In this document: piece by piece, positions 1-9,148 of the stretch
Layout of the letters: each line of letters starts with the position of its first letter
Position numbering within the stretch: the first letter of the stretch is position 1
Source of the DNA: Streptococcus varani
GTDB lineage: Bacteria; Bacillota; Bacilli; Lactobacillales; Streptococcaceae
Assembly (NCBI RefSeq): GCF_001375655.1
Contig: NZ_CTEN01000003.1
Coordinates: forward strand, 310,001 to 374,000
Direction of reading: 5' to 3'
DNA length: 64,000 bases
Program-made: the position numbers and the translations under genes
The notes under the pieces: generated by a model
Told to the model about the DNA's origin: nothing
What the model saw: only the letters and a program-made list of their open reading frames with translations
The model's database searches: none

Positions 1-6
1 TTATTT

Positions 7-747
7 CTATTTCTTAGCCAAGCCTTGCTTATTAAGAAAAGCTTTCATATGCTTACGAGGACGGCTGAGTAGGCTTTTAAAGGCAGTGGAGGACCAAGTG
101 AGAGGCCCTTTACTGGAATCTCGCTTGAAATAATAATCTGCTGTCATTTCCTCGTACTCATTTGTTTTCTCTAACGTTTCCTTTGAATAACCATTATAAT
201 GATGAATACTGGTTCGTGGGAAACGAGGTTTCCTATCATTTATTTTTGCAGAATAACCAAGAACTAAACCATAGATGGGAAAGACATATTGAGGCAAATG
301 CAGGAGCTCTGCAATAGCCTCAATACCATCCCTTACACCACCAATATAACAAGCCCCCATGCCCAAAGATTCTGCTGCAATAACCAAATTTTGAGCAGCC
401 AAACTAGCATCTATAGCTCCAACCATAAGAGCATCAATTCCTTCAAGGGTCCCACTGATATCAATTTTTTGATGAGCAGCTAAATCGGCATGGCGCCTAA
501 AATCTCCACAAAAAATGAAGAAATGACCTGCCTCTAGGATGAAAGACTGTAATTTTCCTTTTTCAACAATTTTCTCAAGAAGGTCTTCATCATCTATGCT
601 GATAATAGAATAGGCCTGAAGAAAGCTAGCAGTTGAAGCTGATTGAGCAGCCTCGACCAAGGTTTCCACTTCTTTTTTATTTAATTTTTGAGGTTTGAAA
701 TTGCGAACGGATACATGCTTTTTTAATAATTGGATGGTTGGGTTCAT
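7..747 (-). CDS. NfsA/FRP-type nitroreductase (NADPH-dependent FMN oxidoreductase)
   Basis: A 246-residue protein of the nitroreductase superfamily, expected to bind FMN and reduce nitro compounds, quinones or flavins with NAD(P)H in the cytoplasm. The N-terminal segment contains the FMN-phosphate binding signature around residues 12-20 (HVSVRNF). The middle has the MGACYIGG-type stretch (about residues 130-137) typical of the NfsA/Frp subgroup, and the length of about 245 matches that subgroup. It starts with ATG after a plausible ribosome binding site (AAGGAG on the minus strand). The upstream minus-strand neighbour, a CBS-domain gene, is separated by about 115 bp, so it may have its own promoter. 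The physiological substrate cannot be told from sequence. Confidence 0.88.
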   Translation of the reverse strand: MNPTIQLLKKHVSVRNFKPQKLNKKEVETLVEAAQSASTASFLQAYSIISIDDEDLLEKIVEKGKLQSFILEAGHFFIFCGDFRRHADLAAHQKIDISGTLEGIDALMVGAIDASLAAQNLVIAAESLGMGACYIGGVRDGIEAIAELLHLPQYVFPIYGLVLGYSAKINDRKPRFPRTSIHHYNGYSKETLEKTNEYEEMTADYYFKRDSSKGPLTWSSTAFKSLLSRPRKHMKAFLNKQGLAKK

Positions 748-864
748 TGTTACTCCTTTAAATATAGAGGGCCTAATACTTTCATTTTACCACATAAAAT
801 ACTTACTTGCTGAGACCATTTTACCGTTTAAAAAGTCACCTGAAAAACAGATGACCACTGAGTA

Positions 865-1590
865 TCATTGCAAATCTTTGATCATCTGACCAAGATCCGA
901 TTTGGTGATAATACCGGCAATATCAGCAGCTGATTGGATGCTTAAATTTTTCCGGTGGCAAACAATAGCGACACGGACTTTTGTACCTGTAAAATGATGA
1001 AGGGTTTGATGCAAAGTAGTTTCCTTGAAAAGACTGATCACTGCATCGCCATTTTCCTCAAAAGGAATAACTTCTGCTATCTTTACCCTATGCAAATCTT
1101 CTGAAGAAAAGGTTCCCTTTTGACTGAGAGTTGCTAGCCAATTTGCAATACCACTATTAGAAATAATACCCACATAACCCTTGTTATCAAAAACTGGAAA
1201 CTGAGAAAAATGCTTTTGGTGAATCACCTTGAGAACATCCATTAAGGAGTCAGTCACTTTAAAGGAAAAGATTTTTTCACGCTGACCCTCTGCGAGAAAA
1301 TCAGCAAGAGATTTTGGATGCTGATAATCATGTGTAACTTTTTTGAGAATATTGATAATTTGCTGGGAAGGAGTAGCTACCACCGGTAGATTCGTTTTGG
1401 TTTCATGAGCAAGCAGATTCCTTAGACGCCTAGCAATATCCAATATTTCCCAATTTGCCTTAACAGGATTGCTCTCCAAAGCATTCTTCTCCCGATCCAA
1501 GAGATCATAAATCGTTTCAGTACTATCATACTTATTTTGAAGCGTCTGCTCCAAATCATTAAAGATTTTCAAGAACTCAGTTTGACTCAT
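865..1590 (-). CDS. Cytoplasmic protein with tandem CBS domains
   Basis: The C-terminal two thirds carries two CBS motifs (about residues 90-150 and 160-240, ending in a GIITKSDLGQMI-like segment), which in this superfamily bind adenine nucleotides or related ligands. The N-terminal ~85 residues are helical and contain an RRLRNLLAH stretch, with no recognised enzymatic domain. It resembles the CbpB/YkuL-type stand-alone CBS proteins, but the N-terminal region is longer, so I give no symbol. A GTG four codons upstream is possible. I prefer the ATG at 1590 because AGAGAG lies about 11 nt upstream of it. It lies downstream of HU but is separated from it by a strong terminator. Confidence 0.8.
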   Translation of the reverse strand: MSQTEFLKIFNDLEQTLQNKYDSTETIYDLLDREKNALESNPVKANWEILDIARRLRNLLAHETKTNLPVVATPSQQIINILKKVTHDYQHPKSLADFLAEGQREKIFSFKVTDSLMDVLKVIHQKHFSQFPVFDNKGYVGIISNSGIANWLATLSQKGTFSSEDLHRVKIAEVIPFEENGDAVISLFKETTLHQTLHHFTGTKVRVAIVCHRKNLSIQSAADIAGIITKSDLGQMIKDLQ

Positions 1591-1751
1591 CCTATCACAC
1601 ACTCTCTAAAAGATTTGCCTATATTATAGCACAATTTGGATATAGATTTTTTAAATTAATTAAAGTATGGGGAATTTGTTTACTCTTACTAGTAGGATGT
1701 TAATTCCCAAAGCCTATCTTATCCTTCCTCAGCCAAATAACTTAGACATAC

Positions 1752-1781
1752 AAAAAACTACTGGCGAACCAGTAGTTTTTT
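1752..1781 (-). terminator. Terminator after the HU gene
   Basis: A perfect 13-bp inverted repeat (AAAAAACTACTGG / CCAGTAGTTTTTT) with a 4-nt loop lies 14 bp downstream of the HU stop codon. A run of T follows the stem in both directions, so it should work on either strand. Confidence 0.9.
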
Positions 1782-1794
1782 CATCACAATGTGA

Positions 1795-2070
1795 TTATTT
1801 AACAGCGTCTTTAAGAGCTTTACCTGCTTTAAATGCTGGAACTTTTGAAGCTGCGATTGTGATTTCTTCACCTGATTGTGGGTTACGACCTTTACGAGCT
1901 GCACGTTCGCGAACTTCGAAGTTACCGAAACCGATCAATTGAACTTTTTCACCTGCTGCAAGGTAGTCAGCTACTGCTGCAAATACAGCATCTACTGCTG
2001 CTGCTGAGTCCTTTTTAGTCAATGAAGTTGCTTCTGCAACTTTTGCGATCAAATCTTGTTTATTAGCCAT
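1795..2070 (-). CDS. hup: DNA-binding protein HU
   Basis: This is the 91-residue histone-like HU protein, which binds and bends DNA as a dimer and compacts the nucleoid. The whole sequence is diagnostic: [15 protein letters not shown] at the N terminus, the [18 protein letters not shown] arm entry at about 46-63, and the [13 protein letters not shown] terminus. In pneumococcus the same gene is called hlpA. It has its own promoter and terminator and a canonical GGAGG ribosome binding site, consistent with a monocistronic, highly expressed gene. Confidence 0.98.
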   Translation of the reverse strand: MANKQDLIAKVAEATSLTKKDSAAAVDAVFAAVADYLAAGEKVQLIGFGNFEVRERAARKGRNPQSGEEITIAASKVPAFKAGKALKDAVK

Positions 2071-2116
2071 TTTGCTAAATCCTCCAAAAATTTTCTGAGT
2101 TATTACTCACTCTCTT

Positions 2117-2145
2117 ATCTTACCTAAAAATCTTGATTTGGTCAA
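2117..2145 (-). promoter_or_regulatory. Promoter of the HU gene
   Basis: Minus-strand -35 TTGACC (2140-2145) and -10 TAAGAT (2117-2122) are separated by exactly 17 bp, about 45 bp upstream of the HU start codon. No operator is apparent. Confidence 0.75.
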
Positions 2146-2163
2146 GTTATTTACATACTAAGC

Positions 2164-2757
2164 CTAGTTTTTTCGATAGATATCAAAGATAATTTGATCA
2201 TTATAGAGATCTAAAGTGTTGGCCTTTACATAGATCCCCAAATTATTACTAATGTTTTGGGTTTGAATGTGAATACTAGAATTAGCTACATCAACGGAAA
2301 TAAAATCAGGCAAGGAATAATTCTTTTTGATGTAGGTCAAAATTTCAGCCCTTGGTAAAGCTAAGGTTCCTGCAGAAATCTCTGAGACCGTAAGCAAGAC
2401 ACTTCCATCTGCTAGCTTACTCGGTTGAAAGTAGATATACAGTGGAATTTTTTGTCCTAAAATCAAATATTGACCCTCGAATAAAACCAATTGGTTGCTG
2501 GCGTAGAGCTTGTAAGAAAAATCCATGCGTTGATAATCTTTTAGATAGGTAGCCACCGTATCGTTGAGCTGATCACGAGTAGTTATAAAGGTCCCAATCT
2601 TGGTCTCACCTTCCTTTTTAATCACAATTTGGCTGGTATCTTCTCGAAAGGTCGTTATCCGATTCAGTAAAATCATACCGAAACCCAAAACGGCCGCTAA
2701 CAAGAGCAAGAAGAGCCACTTCCATATATTAATTTTTCCAGTTGTCTTTTGTTTCAC
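2164..2757 (-). CDS. YpmS-family membrane-anchored protein (DUF2140)
   Basis: A 197-residue protein with a short positive N terminus, one transmembrane segment at about residues 12-32 (WLFLLLLAAVLGFGMILL), and an extracytoplasmic domain of DUF2140/YpmS type. The conserved LVLFEGQYLILGQKIPLYIYF segment lies at about 90-110. Function is unknown in the family. It follows and overlaps a GDSL lipase gene of YpmR type by 29 bp. That pairing is common in Bacillota and suggests a joint envelope or lipoprotein-related role, which is inference. It appears to be the last gene of the long xseA-to-ypmS series. Confidence 0.8.
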   Translation of the reverse strand: MKQKTTGKINIWKWLFLLLLAAVLGFGMILLNRITTFREDTSQIVIKKEGETKIGTFITTRDQLNDTVATYLKDYQRMDFSYKLYASNQLVLFEGQYLILGQKIPLYIYFQPSKLADGSVLLTVSEISAGTLALPRAEILTYIKKNYSLPDFISVDVANSSIHIQTQNISNNLGIYVKANTLDLYNDQIIFDIYRKN

Positions 2758-3571
2758 GAATTTTCTCCAAGACTGCTCGTTTCATGATTTCATAGCCCGT
2801 ATTATTGGGATGAAAATTGTCTTCCTGATAGAGGGCATTATTAATAATTTTTGTTTCATCACCTATTACTTGTATGATCCCTTTTTCACCATCAATGCCT
2901 TGATAAAGCAAATCATTGATCGGTACAAAATAAACATTATGCAAGTCGGCAATGGTATTTTCAGTTGTCTGATTCCAATTGTCCACGATAATCTGCATAT
3001 CTGTCATTTCAGGAAAATTCAAATAGAATGGATTGTAAATTCCCAGTACATAGATTGGTAGGTCAGGATTTTTTTTGCGGGCCAACTTAATAATCTCAAG
3101 CAATCGTTTACTGTAATCTTTCGATGGTTTCTTAAAAGTTGAAATCTTTAAGTTGGTAATATTATCTAAAATAACTTTACGCAAGTCATTGCCACCTACT
3201 GTTAGAGTCATTAAGTCTGCTTTCTCCAAAGCATCGCTGATTTCTGATGTCTCCTTCATTCGCTTAAGAATCTGATTGCTGGTATTCCCTGCAACCCCGA
3301 AATTCTGAGCTTCAACAAGAACACCCTCGTCGTTCGTTAAACTTTGCGCCACAAGAGGAACAAAACCGCCTTGATTGGTCGCATCGCCAACCCCTTGGGT
3401 CAGCGAATCACCTAATGCAACGTAAAAGAACTGTTCGATTTTGTTTTTTTTGTAATCAGCTCTTGTCAAAATAGGTTTAGCTGGAACAACCAAAAGATGA
3501 AATAATAATAGAAAACCTAAGAGACTGATAAAAAAGAAGACCAGTCCCTGTAATAATTTTCGACTATTCAT
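2729..3571 (-). CDS. SGNH/GDSL-type lipase or esterase (YpmR-like), membrane anchored
   Basis: All four SGNH-hydrolase blocks are visible: block [13 protein letters not shown] (catalytic Ser), block II with GVAGNTS, block III TVGGNDL, and block [11 protein letters not shown] with the catalytic Asp and His. The N terminus has a signal or anchor segment ([18 protein letters not shown]), so the enzyme faces outward. I chose the ATG at 3571, which overlaps the degV stop codon by 8 nt, instead of the longer frame starting at 3601. The shorter start gives a normal signal sequence and translational coupling. Substrate is unknown; family members hydrolyse acyl esters. Confidence 0.85.
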   Translation of the reverse strand: MNSRKLLQGLVFFFISLLGFLLLFHLLVVPAKPILTRADYKKNKIEQFFYVALGDSLTQGVGDATNQGGFVPLVAQSLTNDEGVLVEAQNFGVAGNTSNQILKRMKETSEISDALEKADLMTLTVGGNDLRKVILDNITNLKISTFKKPSKDYSKRLLEIIKLARKKNPDLPIYVLGIYNPFYLNFPEMTDMQIIVDNWNQTTENTIADLHNVYFVPINDLLYQGIDGEKGIIQVIGDETKIINNALYQEDNFHPNNTGYEIMKRAVLEKIRETKDNWKN

Positions 3572-4394
3572 AACGCACCAAGATAGCCCATGCATCCTCA
3601 CCAGTATGGGTTTGGATGATGGAACTGGTTTCTAAAACGGAGATAGGTGCAGGGACAAGTGGCTGCAATCTTTCTCGCATTTCTTGAGCATAATTGGCAG
3701 AGCCAGCAAAGGAAATTCCAATCTCTGCAACATTCTTACCTGCCAAATTGGCAATAAAATCATCAAACCATTTTTTAAAGGTTTTATTCCCACGACCTTT
3801 TGCGACTGGTTCAAGCAAGTGATTTTTCATGATCATGACAAGACGGATATTGAGGAGGGAACTAATAAGACCTGTCACACGACTAATACGACCACCCTTG
3901 ACTAAATTTTCAAGAGTTGATACACCGATAAAGAGTTCCGTTTTCTCTTTCACTTCTTCAATAGCAGATAAGATTTCATCCTTAGTTGCTCCATCCTTGG
4001 CCATTCGAGCTGCTTGAAACACCTGGAATTTGGTCGCCTGATCAGTGAAACCTGAGTCCACAACTGTCACATCTGCACCTGACAAAATGGCACCTTGACG
4101 AGCTGCCTCAACAGTTCCAGATAGAGCGTGAGAAAGATGAATGGCAATAATCTGACTACCATCCTTCGCTAAGTCAGAAAATACCTCTGCAAAGAGACCA
4201 ACTGGTGGTTGGCTTGTTTTGGGTAAGGCCTTACTAGCTCGCATCAATTCCAGAAATTGACCTTCTTTTATATCAAAATCAGAATAGACTACGCCATCAA
4301 TCAAGGTGGTCAAAGGAACAATAGTAACCCCCAATTCCTCAGCCAAGTTCTTCTCCATAGTATTGGACGAATCTGTTACAATTTTAACTGTCAT
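3564..4394 (-). CDS. DegV family fatty-acid-binding protein (FakB type)
   Basis: A 276-residue DegV/EDD-fold protein. The N-terminal [10 protein letters not shown] motif and the [14 protein letters not shown] segment (about 105-118) are the lipid-binding signatures of the family. In Bacillota, DegV proteins act as FakB subunits that present fatty acids to the FakA kinase so exogenous fatty acids can enter phospholipid synthesis. The downstream GDSL esterase overlaps it by 8 bp, a context compatible with lipid metabolism. Streptococci carry several FakB paralogues of differing chain specificity, and which one this is cannot be read from the sequence. Confidence 0.88.
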   Translation of the reverse strand: MTVKIVTDSSNTMEKNLAEELGVTIVPLTTLIDGVVYSDFDIKEGQFLELMRASKALPKTSQPPVGLFAEVFSDLAKDGSQIIAIHLSHALSGTVEAARQGAILSGADVTVVDSGFTDQATKFQVFQAARMAKDGATKDEILSAIEEVKEKTELFIGVSTLENLVKGGRISRVTGLISSLLNIRLVMIMKNHLLEPVAKGRGNKTFKKWFDDFIANLAGKNVAEIGISFAGSANYAQEMRERLQPLVPAPISVLETSSIIQTHTGEDAWAILVRYE

Positions 4395-4481
4395 ATCTTT
4401 TCCTACTTTACAATTGTTCTTCTTATTATATCAAAAAATGTAAAAAGCGGGCAATTTTATGGAAGAATATAGAAAGATTAT

Positions 4482-5132
4482 CTAGCGTTTTGCATCCCAC
4501 TCATCATAAAATTCTTGTAAGTAACGTTCTAAAAAATCATGGCGTCCTTGGGCCATTTCTTTTGCCGTCTTAGTATTCATTAGATCCTTGAGCTTTAAGA
4601 GTTTTTCGTAAAAATGAGCGATAGCCGAGCCTTGATTGGATCGGTATTCAGACAAGCTCATTTCTTGACGGATGGGCAGTTTGGGATCATGGATGATCCG
4701 GTTTTTATTGCCAGAATAGGCCATGGTCCGTGCAATCCCAATGGCTCCAAGAGCATCCAAACGATCCGCATCTTGAACAACCTGCCCCTCTAGAGACAGA
4801 ACTAGATGATTTTGTGTACCCCCTTTATAGGACATCTGTTGAATGATGAGCATGACTTGCTCAACTTGGTCTCTAGACATACCTTTCTCAACCAATAATC
4901 GCCTCACTTCCCTTAAAGCAAGAACTTCATCCGCCACTAATTTGTCGTCTGCCAAATCATGAACCAGTGCTGCCACTTGGCAGATAAATGGATCTGCCCC
5001 TTCTGTCTTAGCCAATTTTTCAGCCATATTCCGAACACGGACAATATGCCACCAATCATGGCCAGATCCTTCACCAGACATTTTATGCTCCACATAAGTG
5101 GCTAGAGCATCTAAGATTTCTTGTTCTTTCAT
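4482..5132 (-). CDS. HD-domain phosphohydrolase
   Basis: A cytoplasmic HD-superfamily protein of about 216 residues. Metal ligands are visible: GHDWWHIVRV (His near residue 30), LVHDLADD (the HD pair near residue 60), and a later D in VVQDADRLDALGA. This is the YedJ-like arrangement, probably a nucleotide or small phosphate ester phosphohydrolase; the substrate is unknown. I start it at the ATG at 5132, five codons inside the longest frame, because GGGGGAAGG lies directly upstream at good spacing. It is about 37 bp downstream of recN in the same orientation. Confidence 0.82.
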   Translation of the reverse strand: MKEQEILDALATYVEHKMSGEGSGHDWWHIVRVRNMAEKLAKTEGADPFICQVAALVHDLADDKLVADEVLALREVRRLLVEKGMSRDQVEQVMLIIQQMSYKGGTQNHLVLSLEGQVVQDADRLDALGAIGIARTMAYSGNKNRIIHDPKLPIRQEMSLSEYRSNQGSAIAHFYEKLLKLKDLMNTKTAKEMAQGRHDFLERYLQEFYDEWDAKR

Positions 5133-5169
5133 TCGTCCTTCCCCCATTTCAAAAAAAGCAAGCTCTCGC

Positions 5170-6828
5170 TTACTTCATTACTAATTCTCTTGCCTGACTT
5201 CTTGCCGCATCCGTCACGTGTTCACCAGCCAGCATTTTAGCGATTTCTTCCACGCGCTCATCCATCTCCAAAAGACGAACTTGAGAAACGGTCGATGCTT
5301 CATCGGAAATTTTCTCAATAAAGAACTGATTGTCCGCAATCGCAATTACCTGAGGGAGATGTGAAATCGCCAAAACCTGACCAAATTGACCAATCTTGTA
5401 GATTTTTTGAGCAATGGCCTGAGCCACACGGCCCGACACGCCCGTATCCACCTCATCGAAGACAATGGAGGTCTTTCCTTCCTTGCGAGCAAAAGCAGAC
5501 TTGATTGCTAGCATAAGACGGGATAATTCCCCACCCGAGGCCACCTTAACCAACGGTTTAAAATCTTCGCCTGGGTTTGTCGAAATATAAAATTCAACTT
5601 GCTCATTGCCTTGTCGACTGAATTTTCCTTTCATAAACTCCACACGAAAACGAGCTTTTTCCATATAGAGATCTTGTAATTCCTGATGAATATGATTTTC
5701 TAAGATAATGGCTAAGTCATGTCTGGCCTGGCTAAGATTCTTAGCCTTATCAATCAAGTCTTTTTCCAAAACTTTGAGTTGACTTTCCATATCATTGCCT
5801 GATGCATTGGAGCCGGTCAGCAACTGGTATTCTTCCATAATTTTAGCAAAATAATCCCGAACATCATCTACCTGACCACCGTATTTGCGGGTGATAGAAT
5901 AAATGAGGTCCAAACGATTTTCCACCTGCATGAGGCGATTCCCATCAAAGTCCAAATCCTCTAAGATATCCCCCAAACGCTTGCTGATATCTTCAATAAC
6001 ATAGTAAGACTCGGTCAACTGTTGAGAAATTTCCTTATAGGCCTTGTCAAATTCCTCCACAGACTGCATATCGTTCATAGCCGAGCGGAGATTACTTAAG
6101 CTTGAAAAATCTTCATTGTCCAACATGGTGTAGGCATTGGTTAAGGTATCGGCAATCTGCTTGTGATTCATGAGACGGTCACGCTCTTGTATCAATGCCA
6201 GATCCTCACCAGCCTGCAATTCAGCAGCTTCAATCTCGGAAATCTGGTATTCCAACATCTCGATGCGGGCTTTGTGCTCCAGTTCGTTCCTTTGCTTATC
6301 CAAAACTTGTTTACGCAGTGTCCGATAGGCATCGAAAACACCTTGGTAATCCTGTTTTAACTCAAGAAAATCAGCCTGTCCAAAACTATCTAAGAGACCG
6401 ATATGATGGGCCACCTTCATCAATTCTTCTTGATCATGTTGCCCATGAATATCCACCAAAAATTGACCGACTTCTTTCAAGACAGATAAATTAACCATCT
6501 GTCCATTGATACGACTGACTGAACGGCCATTGGATAAAATTTCCCGACGAATGATCAAGTCATCCGTCATCTCAATTCCTTGATCAAGCAAAAGTCGCTC
6601 TAATTTCGCATTTTTTTCCAGCGAAAAAAGACCTTCAATCTCAGCTTTAGGACTACCATGTCGAATAACATCAGTTGTCGCACGGCTCCCTAACATGAGA
6701 TTCATGGCATCAATAATAATGGATTTCCCTGCGCCCGTTTCTCCAGTCAAGACAGTCATCCCTTTGTCAAAAGTCAGAGAAACTTCTTGGATAATGGCGA
6801 AATTTTTAATAGAAATTTCCAGTAACAT
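5170..6828 (-). CDS. recN: DNA repair protein RecN
   Basis: A 552-residue SMC-like ATPase that acts at double-strand breaks and, in streptococci, during transformation. The N terminus LLEISIKNFAIIQEV is typical. Walker A is GETGAGKS at about 30-37. The central region is a long coiled coil. The C-terminal half has the ABC signature ASGGELSRLMLA and the Walker B DEVDTGVSG, followed by a conserved AISHLPQVIAIAD switch region. Length agrees with the family (about 550). It is 3 bp downstream of the ArgR-type regulator gene, the conserved Bacillota arrangement tlyA-argR/ahrC-recN. Confidence 0.97.
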   Translation of the reverse strand: MLLEISIKNFAIIQEVSLTFDKGMTVLTGETGAGKSIIIDAMNLMLGSRATTDVIRHGSPKAEIEGLFSLEKNAKLERLLLDQGIEMTDDLIIRREILSNGRSVSRINGQMVNLSVLKEVGQFLVDIHGQHDQEELMKVAHHIGLLDSFGQADFLELKQDYQGVFDAYRTLRKQVLDKQRNELEHKARIEMLEYQISEIEAAELQAGEDLALIQERDRLMNHKQIADTLTNAYTMLDNEDFSSLSNLRSAMNDMQSVEEFDKAYKEISQQLTESYYVIEDISKRLGDILEDLDFDGNRLMQVENRLDLIYSITRKYGGQVDDVRDYFAKIMEEYQLLTGSNASGNDMESQLKVLEKDLIDKAKNLSQARHDLAIILENHIHQELQDLYMEKARFRVEFMKGKFSRQGNEQVEFYISTNPGEDFKPLVKVASGGELSRLMLAIKSAFARKEGKTSIVFDEVDTGVSGRVAQAIAQKIYKIGQFGQVLAISHLPQVIAIADNQFFIEKISDEASTVSQVRLLEMDERVEEIAKMLAGEHVTDAARSQARELVMK

Positions 6829-6831
6829 TCT

Positions 6832-7257
6832 TTACCAGACCTTTATTGTTTGTTCGATTTGTGGGAGGTAACTTTCCTCTTTTACGATAATCAAAATGGA
6901 ATCATCGTCTGTAATAATGCTAAACAAATGATCCTTAAAACGTTCTAAAATCTGACGTTTAACAACAGCTGTACTACCTGGAACTAAGTTTAAGTGTATC
7001 ATCTTATCCATGGAAGCAATGTCGAGAACATTCTTAGCCTTCATTTTAGATGAACCAGTCTTTGGCAAGCCATAAATATAACCCTTGCCACTAGCTGGAA
7101 CCTTGACAATCCCCAACTCCTTGATGTCACGTGAAACAGTTGCCTGAGTAGCGTTGATGCCGACTTCATGTAGTCGGAGGACCATCTCTTCTTGTGTGTC
7201 GATTGGGTAACGAACCACTAGATCTTTGATAACATTTAAGCGTTCTTTTTTATTCAT
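6832..7257 (-). CDS. argR: ArgR/AhrC family arginine repressor
   Basis: About 141 residues with an N-terminal winged helix-turn-helix (KKERLNVIKDLVVRYPIDTQEEMVLRLHEVG broken over about 30 residues, then ATQATVSRDIKELG) and a C-terminal oligomerisation and arginine-binding domain (GTAVVKRQILERF and ITDDDSILIIV). I choose the ATG at 7257, not the upstream one at 7275, because GGAGAA lies 10 nt upstream and the start overlaps the tlyA stop by 8 nt. Streptococci often have two or three ArgR paralogues; this one, sitting between tlyA and recN, corresponds to the AhrC-like copy. Confidence 0.9.
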   Translation of the reverse strand: MNKKERLNVIKDLVVRYPIDTQEEMVLRLHEVGINATQATVSRDIKELGIVKVPASGKGYIYGLPKTGSSKMKAKNVLDIASMDKMIHLNLVPGSTAVVKRQILERFKDHLFSIITDDDSILIIVKEESYLPQIEQTIKVW

Positions 7258-8071
7258 CTTTTGTAAATTCTCCATGTGCTTTGGCCACGACTTCCCTTAG
7301 TTGACTTGCAGGGAGAGCTTGTGGCGACTGTGATTTTTCTAAATAAGCCAAAAATTCGATATTACCATGACCGCCCTGTATAGGCGAGAAATCCAGCCCC
7401 TTAATTGTAAATCCATAATTCACAGCAAAATCTGTTACTTTTTCTAAGACCATCTCATGGACAGCTGGGTCTCTGACGATACCATTCTTACCGACGGCCT
7501 CTCGTCCCGCTTCAAATTGCGGTTTGATAAGAGCTACGACCTGTCCACCATCCGCTAGAACCTTATGAAGAGCTGGCAAAATTAAGTTGAGGGAAATAAA
7601 ACTCACATCAATTGAGGCAAAAGAAGGCAAACCTTCTGTGAAATCAGCTTCTTCTGCATAACGGAAATTATACTGCTCCATAGAACGAACCCGCTCGTCA
7701 TTGCGTAATTTCCAAACCAGTTGATTGGTTCCGACATCTACTGCATAAACCAGTTTGGCCCCGCTCTGCAACATAACATCGGTAAATCCACCGGTTGAAG
7801 CACCAATATCAATGGTAATCAAGTCAGCAACTGAAATCCCAAAAACGTGCAGGGCTTTTTCTAATTTGAGTCCCCCTCGGCTGACATATTTGAGTTTTTC
7901 ACCCTTTAGTTTGAGCTCAGTATCTTCATCAATTTTCTCGCCAGGCTTGTCATAGCGCTCACCATTGATAACCGAGACCACTAACCCTGCCATAACGCCA
8001 CGTTTGGCTTGTTCTCTGGTTTCAAAAAGACCCTGTTTATAGGCTAAAACATCTACTCTTTCCTTAGGCAT
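7250..8071 (-). CDS. tlyA: TlyA family 16S/23S rRNA 2'-O-methyltransferase
   Basis: A 273-residue protein with an N-terminal S4 RNA-binding domain (about 1-65, MPKERVDVLAYKQGLFETRE) and a C-terminal FtsJ/RrmJ-type SAM-dependent methyltransferase. The SAM motif is DIGASTGGFTDVML at about 88-101 and the catalytic lysine region is ALIKPQFEAG. Family members methylate ribose 2'-OH in rRNA; many were formerly annotated as hemolysins. The gene overlaps both neighbours by 8 bp, indicating coupled translation. Confidence 0.93.
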   Translation of the reverse strand: MPKERVDVLAYKQGLFETREQAKRGVMAGLVVSVINGERYDKPGEKIDEDTELKLKGEKLKYVSRGGLKLEKALHVFGISVADLITIDIGASTGGFTDVMLQSGAKLVYAVDVGTNQLVWKLRNDERVRSMEQYNFRYAEEADFTEGLPSFASIDVSFISLNLILPALHKVLADGGQVVALIKPQFEAGREAVGKNGIVRDPAVHEMVLEKVTDFAVNYGFTIKGLDFSPIQGGHGNIEFLAYLEKSQSPQALPASQLREVVAKAHGEFTKDE

Positions 8072-8930
8072 GAAGACGCAACCTTTCTAGCATATCATGG
8101 ATCTTTTCGGGATGAAAAGCCAGGAATTCATGCAGTTCTTGAAAAATAGATTGGGTTTGATTCAGTGACTCATTCAGCAGTTGGTATGATTTTTCTAGGC
8201 CCAGCAAGCTAGGATAGGTTGCTTTTTCAGCCTGTAAATCTTTCTTGGGTGTCTTACCCAAGTCATCAAAACTAGCTGTAAGATCCAGAATGTCGTCACG
8301 CACCTGAAAAGCATGTCCAACTAAATCCCCAGCCTTAGTCAGCTGATGGATAACTTCCTGGCTCTGTTCGGTGATAATACCAGCCGCCATAAAAGGAAAG
8401 GCTAAGAGCCGACCCGTTTTATTCTCATGTATAGCAGACAGTTGAGTTATATCCAAGTGCTGACCCTCAGAGCGCATATCAAGCATTTGACCACCAACCA
8501 TACCGAATGTTCCCGATGCCCTTGACAAGGCTTGAATCAAGCCAACTTTAACAGCATCTGGCAAATCAGCAGCCGCAAGCAAACCAAAGGGATCCAAGAA
8601 TAGACTATCTCCAGACAGAATGGCTGTCGCTTCATCAAATTTTTTATGATTGGTCAAACGCCCACGACGGTAGTCATCATCATCCATAGCTGGCAAATCA
8701 TCGTGTATCAGACTGCCCGTATGAATCATTTCGATTGCAGCCGCTACATCAAAATGGGCCTCCGTCAACTCCATACCAAAGCCTTCTAACAACTCCAACA
8801 AAAAGAGAGGACGAATACGTTTGCCACCAGCATCCACCGAATAGAGGATAGCTTGAAGCAAATCTTCTGATACAGGCTTTTGACTATAAAAACGACGGAT
8901 TGCCGCATTGATTCCTAGTCGTTTATCCAT
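8064..8930 (-). CDS. ispA: Polyprenyl (farnesyl/geranyl) diphosphate synthase
   Basis: A 288-residue trans-isoprenyl diphosphate synthase that builds C15 chains as precursors for undecaprenyl phosphate. The first aspartate-rich motif DDLPAMDDDD is at about 78-87 and the second, DDILD, is at about 219-223. GGKRIRP near residue 36 binds IPP. The size and the xseA-xseB-ispA order are standard for Bacillota. Its start codon overlaps the xseB stop by one nucleotide (TAATG). Confidence 0.95.
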   Translation of the reverse strand: MDKRLGINAAIRRFYSQKPVSEDLLQAILYSVDAGGKRIRPLFLLELLEGFGMELTEAHFDVAAAIEMIHTGSLIHDDLPAMDDDDYRRGRLTNHKKFDEATAILSGDSLFLDPFGLLAAADLPDAVKVGLIQALSRASGTFGMVGGQMLDMRSEGQHLDITQLSAIHENKTGRLLAFPFMAAGIITEQSQEVIHQLTKAGDLVGHAFQVRDDILDLTASFDDLGKTPKKDLQAEKATYPSLLGLEKSYQLLNESLNQTQSIFQELHEFLAFHPEKIHDMLERLRLHA

Positions 8931-9148
8931 TAGGCTTCCATTTCTATTTCTGTTCCGTCAGCCTGCATAACCTTGACCAGTGTTTTCTCTGCTTCCTGCA
9001 AGGTTTTTTGTAGGTTTTTTGACAACTTCATCCCTTTTTGAAACTCAGACAAAGCCTCTTCCAGGGCAACATCCCCCTGCTCCAACTTGGTTACGACTGC
9101 TTCCAATTCCGCTAAATTTTCTTCAAATGTTTTGGTCTCTTTGGACAT
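8930..9148 (-). CDS. xseB: Exodeoxyribonuclease VII small subunit
   Basis: A 72-residue helical-hairpin protein with the family core [20 protein letters not shown] and [14 protein letters not shown]. It is the small subunit of the ExoVII complex that degrades single-stranded DNA, and it overlaps the large subunit gene xseA by 26 bp. Confidence 0.95.
   Translation of the reverse strand: MSKETKTFEENLAELEAVVTKLEQGDVALEEALSEFQKGMKLSKNLQKTLQEAEKTLVKVMQADGTEIEMEA

Noticed and set aside
2600..3061. 153-codon plus-strand frame opposite the GDSL and ypmS genes
   Set aside because: Overlaps two well-supported genes on the other strand and shows no family features.
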